From assembly GCA_903847155.1 (NCBI GenBank), contig CAINCU010000061.1, positions 52,499-116,498 on the forward strand: a stretch of DNA of 64,000 nt, given 5' to 3'. Both the position numbers and the translations under genes were made by a program. Shown piece by piece: positions 32,384 to 39,240 of this stretch. Each line of letters begins with the position of its first letter. Position 1 is the first letter of the stretch. A model generated the notes under the pieces. It worked only from the letters and a program-made list of their open reading frames with translations, was not told the origin of the DNA and did no database searches. Source of the stretch: an uncultured Gallionellaceae bacterium (GTDB lineage Bacteria; Pseudomonadota; Gammaproteobacteria; Burkholderiales; Gallionellaceae).

Positions 32384-34924
32384 TCAATTCCTCAACGCCT
32401 TCCCATTCTTCAGCATGTGCTCGATCCGCGCCTGCGTCTTCTCGGTCGCTAGCAGTTCCATGAAGTTCTTCCGTTCCAGATCAAGCAACCAGGTTTCATC
32501 CACCACGCTGCCCGCTTCCACATCGCCGCCGCATAGCGTTTCGGCGACGCGGCAGCCGATGTTGTAGTCGTGCTCGGAGATGAAGCCGCCTTCGCGCATG
32601 TTGAGCATGGCGGCTTTGAGGGTGGCGATGCCGGTGCGTCCGGCGACGGCGATCTGGCGCTGGTGCAGCGGCGGACGGTAGGCGCTGGCGTTGAGCGCCT
32701 TGGCTTCCTGCTTGGCGATGTGCAGCAGTTCGAAGCGGTTAAGCACGATGCGGTCGGACTGTCTGAGGTAGCCCATCTCGCGCGCTAGCTGTGCGCTCTT
32801 GGCGACTTCGCCCATGGCGATATTCTGGAAGTAGCGGCGCACGAAGGGGAAGATGTCCACGCGGTTGTCGTTGGCGAAACGTTGCGCTTCTGCCGCCGCG
32901 CGTTGCGCCATTTCTTTGCAACCGCCGCCAGCGGGCAGCAGACCCACGCCGACTTCGACCAAGCCAATGTAGGTTTCCAGCGTGGCGACGATGCGCGAAC
33001 AATGGATGGAGAATTCGCAGCCGCCGCCCAGCGCCAAGCCGTCCACGGCGGCGATGGTGGGCACTTGTGCATATTTAAGGCGTTGCGAAGTCTGCTGGAA
33101 TTTGGCGACCACGGCTTCCACTTTGGGCACGTTGCCGGTGGCCGCGTTAAACAGGTCGCCCATACTGCCGCCGCCTGCGGCGGTATATTTGACGCGGTTC
33201 ACCGCGCCCTTGAGTTTGCCGAACATGCCCGCCTCCGCGACAGGTTCCTGCACGCCTTGCATCAGTTGCAGCAGGTTGGCGCCAACCGAGAACGGCGGCT
33301 CGGTCTGCCACAAGATCAGCGCGCTGAAATTCGCCTCGGCCTCGTCCACCGCACGCAATACGCCGTCCAGCACTTCGTTGCTGACGGTGTGCATCTTGGA
33401 TTTGAAGCTGAGGATGGCGATGCTGTCGCCGGTGTGCCATAGCCGCACATCGTCGGTCTCGAACACGGTCTCGCCGTAGTGGCGGGTTTCGCCGATGAGG
33501 GCATCGAGGAAGAGCTGGCGTTGGTAAACGGAGAGTTGGGAGCGGGGTTGGTAGTGAGACGCCCTAACCCCTAGCCCTTCTCCCGGGAGGAGAGGGGAAC
33601 TGCTGGCGGCAGCGGCGTAAGAGCCATGCGCGGTGTGCACGCCGGTGCGATCCGGCTCGGTCACCCATGCAGGCAGCGGCGTATTCGCCATCGCTTTGCC
33701 CGCCGCGATGTCGGCGGCGATCCACTTTGCCACTTGTTGCCAGCCCGCCGCTTGCCATATCTCGAACGGGCCGCTGTCCCAGCCGAAACCCCAGCGCACG
33801 GCGAAGTCAAAGTCGCGCGCATTGTCGGCGATGACTTCCAGTTGCAGCGCGCAGTAGTGGAACACGTCGCGGAATGTCGACCACAGGAATTGCGCTTGCG
33901 GATGTTGATTGGCGCGCAGCCCGGCGAGTTTTTTTGACCAGTCGCGTTCGCGCAAAATCTCTTTCACGCCGTCGTCCACTTTGGCATCGGACAGGCGATA
34001 TTGCTTGGTGTGCAGGTCGAGTACGTGAATCTCTTTGCCGATCTTTTGATAAATGCCCTTCTTGGTTTTCTGTCCCAGCGCGCCCTGATCGACCAGATAC
34101 TGGAACCAGCTCGGCAGTTCGAAATGTTTGTGCCACGGGTCGTCGTTCAGGTTCTCGCGCATGGTGTTGACCACGTGCGCGAACACGTCGAGGCCGACCA
34201 CGTCCAGCGTGCGGAAGGTGGCGCTCTTGGGACGACCGAGGTAGCGCCCGGTGAGCGCATCCACCATATCGAAGCCGAGGTTAAACGCCGCCGCGTGATG
34301 CTTGGTGGCGAGCATGGAAAACACGCCGATGCGGTTGGCGATGAAGTTGGGTGTGTCCTTGGCGCGCACCACGCCTTTGCCCAATGTGGAAACGAGGAAG
34401 GTTTCCAGTTGGTCGAGCAGCGGCAGCTCGGTGCCTTTGCACGCGATCAGTTCCACCAGATGCATGTAGCGCGGCGGGTTGAAAAAGTGGATGCCGCAGA
34501 AGCGGTGACGCAGATGTTCGGGAAAAGCTTGCGCCAGTTTGTTGATAGACAGGCCGGAGGTATTGGTGGCGAAGATGGCGTTCGCGTTCACGAACGGCGC
34601 GACCTTGCGGTACAGGTCGGACTTCCAGTCCATGCGCTCAGCGATGGCCTCGATGATGAGGTCGCACTCGCGCAATTTTTCCAGATGCTGCTCATAGTTT
34701 GCTGCCTGGATGTAAGTGATGCGGGACGGGCTGGAGATGGGCGCGGGATCAAGCTTCTTCAGGCCGTCCAAGGCTTTGTTCACGTTGCCGTTGAGGTCGC
34801 CTTCTTTCGCGGGCAATTCGAACAGCAGCGTTTCGACATTGGCATTGACCAGGTGCGCCGCAATCTGCGCGCCCATCACGCCGGCACCGAGGACTGCGAC
34901 TTTACGGATGTGTAATGTATTCAT
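32384..34924 (-). CDS. 3-hydroxyacyl-CoA dehydrogenase / enoyl-CoA hydratase fusion (FadB-like)
   Basis: An 846-residue beta-oxidation enzyme. The N-terminal NAD domain has VAVLGAGVMGAQIAAHLVNA and NTSGLSINKLAQAFPEHL with CGIHFFNPPRYMHLVELI. A 3HCDH C-terminal domain region follows to about residue 430. The C-terminal crotonase part has ALGGGCEFSIHCSRI and VEVGVGLLPAGGG. Domain order is the reverse of E. coli FadB and matches the proteobacterial ~800-residue form. Residues about 441-454 (SPLLPGEGLGVRA) are translated from an intergenic-type repeat and are probably a linker insertion. The gene should oxidise 3-hydroxyacyl-CoA after FadE. Confidence 0.93.
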   Translation of the reverse strand: MNTLHIRKVAVLGAGVMGAQIAAHLVNANVETLLFELPAKEGDLNGNVNKALDGLKKLDPAPISSPSRITYIQAANYEQHLEKLRECDLIIEAIAERMDWKSDLYRKVAPFVNANAIFATNTSGLSINKLAQAFPEHLRHRFCGIHFFNPPRYMHLVELIACKGTELPLLDQLETFLVSTLGKGVVRAKDTPNFIANRIGVFSMLATKHHAAAFNLGFDMVDALTGRYLGRPKSATFRTLDVVGLDVFAHVVNTMRENLNDDPWHKHFELPSWFQYLVDQGALGQKTKKGIYQKIGKEIHVLDLHTKQYRLSDAKVDDGVKEILRERDWSKKLAGLRANQHPQAQFLWSTFRDVFHYCALQLEVIADNARDFDFAVRWGFGWDSGPFEIWQAAGWQQVAKWIAADIAAGKAMANTPLPAWVTEPDRTGVHTAHGSYAAAASSSPLLPGEGLGVRASHYQPRSQLSVYQRQLFLDALIGETRHYGETVFETDDVRLWHTGDSIAILSFKSKMHTVSNEVLDGVLRAVDEAEANFSALILWQTEPPFSVGANLLQLMQGVQEPVAEAGMFGKLKGAVNRVKYTAAGGGSMGDLFNAATGNVPKVEAVVAKFQQTSQRLKYAQVPTIAAVDGLALGGGCEFSIHCSRIVATLETYIGLVEVGVGLLPAGGGCKEMAQRAAAEAQRFANDNRVDIFPFVRRYFQNIAMGEVAKSAQLAREMGYLRQSDRIVLNRFELLHIAKQEAKALNASAYRPPLHQRQIAVAGRTGIATLKAAMLNMREGGFISEHDYNIGCRVAETLCGGDVEAGSVVDETWLLDLERKNFMELLATEKTQARIEHMLKNGKALRN
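33563..33597 (-). repeat. Dispersed repeat inserted in the fadB-like coding frame
   Basis: The sequence CCTAACCCCTAGCCCTTCTC followed by CCGGGAGGAGAGGGG is the same family as the hairpins at 34980-35003 and 35067-35092, which lie just outside this gene. Here it is in frame and translated as SPLLPGEGLGVRA in the linker between the dehydrogenase and hydratase domains. Confidence 0.85.
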
Positions 34925-34979
34925 AAAAAATCTCCCGTTGTTGCTGTTCGTGGTGGTACATCCAACAAGCTTTTAAAGT

Positions 34980-35092
34980 CCCTCTCCCGCAGGCGGGAGA
35001 GGGATTAGGGTGAGGGGCGCTGAGTTGAAGCAAATTTTCCGAATACTCACAGCCCCTCATCCCCAGCCCTTCTCCCGCCTGCGGGAGAAGGG
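34980..35092. repeat. Pair of facing CCCTCTCCCGC hairpins
   Basis: The left hairpin (34980-35003) is a perfect 11-base stem, CCCTCTCCCGC with GCGGGAGAGGG. The right (35067-35092) is a perfect 12-base stem, CCCTTCTCCCGC with GCGGGAGAAGGG. Diverged flanking sequences (ATTAGGGTGAGGGG and CCCCTCATCCCCAG) also pair, so the whole 113 bases form a larger inverted structure. It fills the gap between the fadB-like start and the thioesterase stop, and could act as a terminator for the thioesterase transcript. Confidence 0.9.
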
Positions 35093-35094
35093 AG

Positions 35095-35508
35095 CTATAT
35101 GTCTATGCTGTCCGGCGGCAGCGGCCTCGGCCTGCGATCATCGCCCACCGCCACATATGTCAGCGTCGCTTCCGTCACTTTATGGCAGGTCGGGTTGGCG
35201 GGGTCGCGTTGCACATAGACTTCGACTTCCACAGTGACGGAAGTCGTGCCCACCTTCACGATGCGCGTATAAAAACTTACAACATCGCCGACAAGAATAG
35301 GTTCCTTGAACACAAAGGAATTCACCGCGATGGTGGCCACGCGGCCTTTGGCTCTATGCACGGCGGGGATACTGCCCGCGATATCCACCTGCCCCATCAG
35401 CCACCCGCCAAAAATGTCGCCGGTATAGCTGGCATCCGAGGGCATGGCGGCGACGCGGATGGTCGGCTCGCGCTGCGGCAACGTCGTGGTGGAATGTGTG
35501 TTGTGCAT
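35095..35508 (-). CDS. Acyl-CoA thioesterase, hotdog fold (YciA-like)
   Basis: A protein of about 137 residues. Hotdog/YciA marks are RVAAMPSDASYTGDIFGGWLM near the N-terminus with QVDIAGSIPAVHRAKGRVAT, then FKEPILVGDVVSFYTRIVK. It would hydrolyse acyl-CoA to free acid and CoA. The ATG at 35508 (MHNTHSTTTLPQ) starts right after the fadD stop at 35510, so it is translationally linked to fadD; the longer upstream start lies inside fadD and is rejected. A synthetase and thioesterase in one transcript suggests control of the acyl-CoA pool. Confidence 0.88.
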   Translation of the reverse strand: MHNTHSTTTLPQREPTIRVAAMPSDASYTGDIFGGWLMGQVDIAGSIPAVHRAKGRVATIAVNSFVFKEPILVGDVVSFYTRIVKVGTTSVTVEVEVYVQRDPANPTCHKVTEATLTYVAVGDDRRPRPLPPDSIDI

Positions 35509-35509
35509 C

Positions 35510-37318
35510 TCAGCGCTTCTTGTAGAACTGTTCGATCTGCGCGCTGAATTGTGCAACCACCTTGTCGCGTTTCAAACTCAGCTTGGGTGTGAGCAAGCCA
35601 TTGTCGATGGTCCAAGGCTCGCGCAACAGTAACACGCGATGCACTCTGGCATAACCGGGGAAGCTGCTGATATTGCGCGCGATGCGCCGCAACACTTTGG
35701 CTTCCACGTTGCTGTCGGTCAGCGATTCCGGCATATCGGGACGCACGCCGACTTTGGCGGCGATGTGCAACCATACCTCGGGGTTAAGCACGGCCAGCGC
35801 GACCATGTACGGGCGACCCTCGCCGTAGATCATGATCTGGTCGATCAGCGGGTCGTGCAGGATGGCGGCTTCCATATCGGCGGGCGGCATCTTCTCGCCG
35901 TTGGACAGCACGATGATCTCCTTCAACCGCCCGGTGATGTACACATGCCCGGTCTCGCTGATGTGCGCGACGTCTCCGGTATTGAGCCAGCCGTCTTCAT
36001 CGATCATGGCTTTGGTGGCTGCCTCGTTGTTCCAGTAGCCCAGCATCACATTCGGCCCTTTCACCAGCAGCGCACCCTGCTCGCCCAGTTTCACTTGCAC
36101 GCCGCGCAGCGGTTCGCCCACGCTGTCGGGGTAGTTATTCTCCATGTGATTACCGGTGACGATGGGGCTGGTTTCGGTGAGACCGTAGCCTTGCACCACC
36201 GGCAGACCGAGGCCGACGATCATGCGCGAGATATCCGCTGCCAGCGCCGCACCGCCGCTCAAGGCCGTGCGCAAGCGCCCGCCGAAACGACTGAGGATTT
36301 TGTCGGCCACCAGTTTTTTCAGTAGCGGCCATAACAGGAACGACAGCTTCCAACTGCCGCGCCCCTGCTCGTGCAGAAAGCGCGCCCAGCCCACGTTCAC
36401 CGCCAGCTTGAACATCGCGCGCTTGAGGAATGAACCATCTTCCAGCTTGGCCTCGACCGCGCTATAGATTCTTTCGTAAATGCGCGGCACCGAGATCAAA
36501 ATGGTCGGGCGGATGATCTGCAAATCTTCCGACAGCAAGGGGATCGAGCGCGCGTAAGCCACTATCGCGCCGGTCATCACTTGCAGGTAATAGCCGCAGG
36601 TGCGTTCGAACGTGTGCGACAACGGCAGAAATGAAAGCGACAGATCGTCTTCGCGCATGACGAAGGTACCCAGTGCGGCGTGCGTGTTGCTCAACATGTT
36701 GTTGTGGCTCAGCATCACACCCTTCGGCCTGCCGGTAGTGCCCGAGGTGTAGATGATGCTGGCCAGTTCGTTGGTTGCGCACGGCACAGCGGGCTGCAGT
36801 TCGGCAGTGCTCGGCAAATAGCGCGCTGCCGAGATCAGGCGCGGCTCTTCATGTGCAAAATCGTCCAGCGCCACGAAGCGTTGCACGCCGCCCAACTGCC
36901 CCGCCACACCGCTCAATTCCTTCCATTGCTCGGCAGTTTCGAACAGCAGCACTTTCACTTGCGAGTCGTTGACGATGTAGGCGATGTTGTCCGCTCTGTC
37001 CACCGTATAAAGCGGCACGGTGATCAGTCCCAGCGACATCGCTGCCTGATCGAACATCACCCATTGCGGACAGTTGCGCAGCATGATCGCCACGCGGTCG
37101 CCTTTGGCCAGGCCTTCCTTTGCCAGCGCTGCCTGCCAACGCGCCACCTGCTCCTGCATCTGCCGCCAACTGAGATCGACCCATACCGACTGCCGTATGT
37201 CGAAAAATTTGTAGGCGGTCTTGTCCGGCGTGCGGCGCACCCGTTCCAGAAATAAACCGTACAGAGTCACCGCCTGCTCCGGCGTGATCACATCCTCATT
37301 TTGTTTTTGTGTGTGCAT
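35510..37318 (-). CDS. fadD: Long-chain acyl-CoA synthetase (AMP-binding)
   Basis: A 602-residue adenylate-forming enzyme. The P-loop-like motif IIYTSGTTGRPKGVMLSHNN, the A5 region QGYGLTETSPIVTGN, the D/GD motif GWLNTGDVAHI and ITGRLKEIIVLSNGEKMPP are all present, and the length is that of the FAA1-type synthetase family. It activates long-chain fatty acids to acyl-CoA with ATP for beta-oxidation, probably at the inner membrane surface. It lies 24 bases downstream of the SDR gene and abuts the thioesterase gene. Confidence 0.93.
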   Translation of the reverse strand: MHTQKQNEDVITPEQAVTLYGLFLERVRRTPDKTAYKFFDIRQSVWVDLSWRQMQEQVARWQAALAKEGLAKGDRVAIMLRNCPQWVMFDQAAMSLGLITVPLYTVDRADNIAYIVNDSQVKVLLFETAEQWKELSGVAGQLGGVQRFVALDDFAHEEPRLISAARYLPSTAELQPAVPCATNELASIIYTSGTTGRPKGVMLSHNNMLSNTHAALGTFVMREDDLSLSFLPLSHTFERTCGYYLQVMTGAIVAYARSIPLLSEDLQIIRPTILISVPRIYERIYSAVEAKLEDGSFLKRAMFKLAVNVGWARFLHEQGRGSWKLSFLLWPLLKKLVADKILSRFGGRLRTALSGGAALAADISRMIVGLGLPVVQGYGLTETSPIVTGNHMENNYPDSVGEPLRGVQVKLGEQGALLVKGPNVMLGYWNNEAATKAMIDEDGWLNTGDVAHISETGHVYITGRLKEIIVLSNGEKMPPADMEAAILHDPLIDQIMIYGEGRPYMVALAVLNPEVWLHIAAKVGVRPDMPESLTDSNVEAKVLRRIARNISSFPGYARVHRVLLLREPWTIDNGLLTPKLSLKRDKVVAQFSAQIEQFYKKR

Positions 37319-37342
37319 ATCCCACCTCCGTTATTTTTATTA

Positions 37343-38164
37343 TCAATCCAGAAACAAATCGTTAAACAGCCGCACTCCCGCACTCACCGCGTATTGATCA
37401 AAATCTGTCACGCCCTCCGCATGCAACACGTCTTCGTCGATGAAAAAGTTTCCGCTACATGTCTTGCTGTCGCGCGTCAGGATGGCATGTGCCGCATCCG
37501 CCACGATGGCGGGCTTGCGCGAGGCGCGCAGGATGGCTTCCGGAAAATTAAATTCGATCGCTGACGTGGCGATGGTGGTGCGCGGCCACAGGCAATTGCA
37601 GGCGATGCCGTCGGCAGCGAACTCCTGCGCCATGCCCAGCATGCACATGCTCATGCCGAATTTGGACAGCGTGTAAGCGACATGCGGCGCGAACCATTTC
37701 GCCTGCATGTTCAGCGGCGGCGACAGCGCGAGGATGTGCGGATTGCTGGAATGTTTCAGATGAGGAATGCACGCCTGCGAAGCGAGAAAGGTTGCGCGCA
37801 TATTCACATCCCACATCAGGTCGAGTCGTCTGACCGGCGTTTGCAACGTGGGTGTGAGGTTGATCGCACTGGCATTGTTCACCAGCACGTCGATGCCGCC
37901 GAAATGCGCGGCGGCTTGCGCGACTGCCGCCGCAATCGCCGCTTCGTCGCGCACATCAAGCTGGATCGCCAACGCCTGCCCGCCCGCCTCCACCACTTCT
38001 TGCGCAACGGTGTGGATAGTGCCGGGCAACTTGGCATGCGCCTCTGCCGTCTTGCCGGTGATGATCACGTTCGCCCCGTCGCGTGCGCAACGCAACGCAA
38101 TCTCGCGCCCGATGCCGCGCGAGGATCCGGTGATGAAAATCGTTTTGTTGCGCAAGCTATTCAT
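37343..38164 (-). CDS. SDR family oxidoreductase (HSDL2-like)
   Basis: A 273-residue short-chain dehydrogenase. The N-terminal NAD(P) motif is ITGSSRGIGREIALRCARDG, followed by VLVNNASAINLTPTLQTP (NNAS), and the catalytic YTLSKFGMSMCM (YxxxK). The insertion IITGKTAEAHAKLPGTIHTV after the second strand and its C-terminus resemble hydroxysteroid dehydrogenase-like protein 2, associated with fatty-acid metabolism. A typical active-site Ser is at ILALSPP. Position ahead of fadD suggests a role in lipid oxidation; the actual substrate is unknown. Confidence 0.88.
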   Translation of the reverse strand: MNSLRNKTIFITGSSRGIGREIALRCARDGANVIITGKTAEAHAKLPGTIHTVAQEVVEAGGQALAIQLDVRDEAAIAAAVAQAAAHFGGIDVLVNNASAINLTPTLQTPVRRLDLMWDVNMRATFLASQACIPHLKHSSNPHILALSPPLNMQAKWFAPHVAYTLSKFGMSMCMLGMAQEFAADGIACNCLWPRTTIATSAIEFNFPEAILRASRKPAIVADAAHAILTRDSKTCSGNFFIDEDVLHAEGVTDFDQYAVSAGVRLFNDLFLD

Positions 38165-38190
38165 CGTCGAAATCCCATACGTTGTTTAGC

Positions 38191-38218
38191 GTAGGGTGGG
38201 CACGTCTTTTGTGCCCAC
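38191..38218. repeat. GTGGGCAC hairpin repeat
   Basis: GTAGG is followed by GTGGGCAC (38196-38203) and, after a 7-base loop, GTGCCCAC (38211-38218). It is a perfect 8-base stem and the same unit as in the aclB-aclA gap (5229-5308). It lies just upstream of the SDR start. Confidence 0.85.
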
Positions 38219-38250
38219 GCGGTTACCGAATCACAAACTTAACAACCCAA

Positions 38251-38331
38251 CCTCGCGGAAACGCCCGTCAATAGGCGATCTACATCATGCACATCTCGAA
38301 GATGTCCGAATCTATTGGCTTTCGGGCAAGC
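38251..38331 (+). repeat. GTCAATAGGCG interspersed repeat, copy C (long form)
   Basis: It begins with CCTCGCGGAAACGCCCGTCA and continues ATAGGCGATCTACA; these 34 bases are identical to copy F at 62672-62705. The second half, CTCGAAGATGTCCGAATCTA with TTGGCTTTCGGGC, corresponds to the second half of copies A and B. It lies between the SDR start and the nucleotidyltransferase stop. Confidence 0.85.
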
Positions 38332-38335
38332 GCAC

Positions 38336-38815
38336 TTATTTTACTGCCGTTATCGCCCGCTGCAACACCATTCTGTCCATCACATCTTTATCCCGCACCG
38401 TCTGTTTAGTCAGCAGCAAACCTTCGAGAGACAAGGTGCGCACCGGAATGCCGTCGAGGTCAACAATTTCGGCGAATCGTTCAAGCGTCTTATTGGTTTC
38501 ACCGCAAGCATTGAACAACAAATCCACCACAAACTCGTCTGCCACGCGGATTGTTTCCCCTTCTTCGAACCATGCCGGATCAATTTGCTCGCTGGCTTTT
38601 TCGGGCAATACCAGCAACGCTTTGATTACCCGTTTCCCGTGTTCGCTGGTCGGTGGCAAGAGAATATCTATGTCAGTCGTAGCGCGATAATAGCCGTGGG
38701 CAAACAACGCATATCCGCCGATCAAAAAATAATCCACCTTGTTTTCGTTCAGCGATTTGATGACCGTTTTCAGGTCATCTATCGTCGCCGGGCGCGCGAA
38801 TTCTTCTTCAGCCAT
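38336..38815 (-). CDS. Nucleotidyltransferase-fold protein (AbiEii/MNT-like)
   Basis: A 159-residue protein. VDYFLIGGYALFAHGYYRAT followed by TDIDILLPP gives the nucleotidyltransferase glycine and DxD motifs, and VVDLLFNACGET supplies a third acidic residue. Similar proteins serve as toxin or antitoxin components (AbiE or HEPN/MNT systems). The ATG at 38815 (MAEEEFARPAT) overlaps the stop of the small upstream gene by 8 bases, so the two are a coupled pair. The pair is placed between fadE and the SDR gene and beside repeats, consistent with a mobile cassette. Confidence 0.8.
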   Translation of the reverse strand: MAEEEFARPATIDDLKTVIKSLNENKVDYFLIGGYALFAHGYYRATTDIDILLPPTSEHGKRVIKALLVLPEKASEQIDPAWFEEGETIRVADEFVVDLLFNACGETNKTLERFAEIVDLDGIPVRTLSLEGLLLTKQTVRDKDVMDRMVLQRAITAVK

Positions 38816-39053
38816 GTCTGCTTTTCTGTACAGCAACCATAGAATCCACCACACAATCCATCATGTGCCGATCAGCCTCTTCATGGGTTTTGTAGCGGAA
38901 CACACCGCGCGGAAAACGGAAAGTGGATTGCAATTTCTGCATCTCGGTATTGAACATCGCGCCCTCGCGCAGCAACGCGCCATCGGCGTGAAGCGTGATG
39001 GTTCTCTCCTTGCGTTTACCGACAGTTTTCAAGATGTTTCCCTTTTCGTTCAT
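38808..39053 (-). CDS. Small protein coupled to the nucleotidyltransferase gene
   Basis: An 81-residue protein starting MNEKGNILKTVGKRKERT. It has the features of a small partner protein: a basic N-terminal half, then FRFPRGVFRYKTHEEADRHM and a C-terminal helix. No cofactor or catalytic motif is seen. It overlaps the nucleotidyltransferase start, suggesting a two-gene toxin-antitoxin-like or regulatory pair. The longer in-frame start (39158) would read into the 20-bp inverted repeat and is rejected. Confidence 0.65.
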   Translation of the reverse strand: MNEKGNILKTVGKRKERTITLHADGALLREGAMFNTEMQKLQSTFRFPRGVFRYKTHEEADRHMMDCVVDSMVAVQKSRHG

Positions 39054-39133
39054 GCGGCGCAATGCCCGTTGGTTATTGCGCCCTACAGTTCTGTTCAGCG
39101 TCGATGATTCCAAGTTCGCGCGCTTCCAGCCCT

Positions 39134-39183
39134 GTAGGGTGCGCTTGCGCACCATCATAAAACGGTGCGCAAGCGCACCCTAC
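39134..39183. repeat. Perfect 20-bp inverted repeat (GTAGGGTGCGC family)
   Basis: GTAGGGTGCGCTTGCGCACC at 39134-39153 pairs perfectly with its complement at 39164-39183 around a 10-base loop. It lies between the fadE stop and the small gene, and could act as the fadE terminator in addition to being a dispersed repeat. Confidence 0.92.
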
Positions 39184-39240
39184 GCGAACTACTTTCGATT
39201 GTCGGGTTACGCGATACAACCGCTAACCCGACCTACAAAA

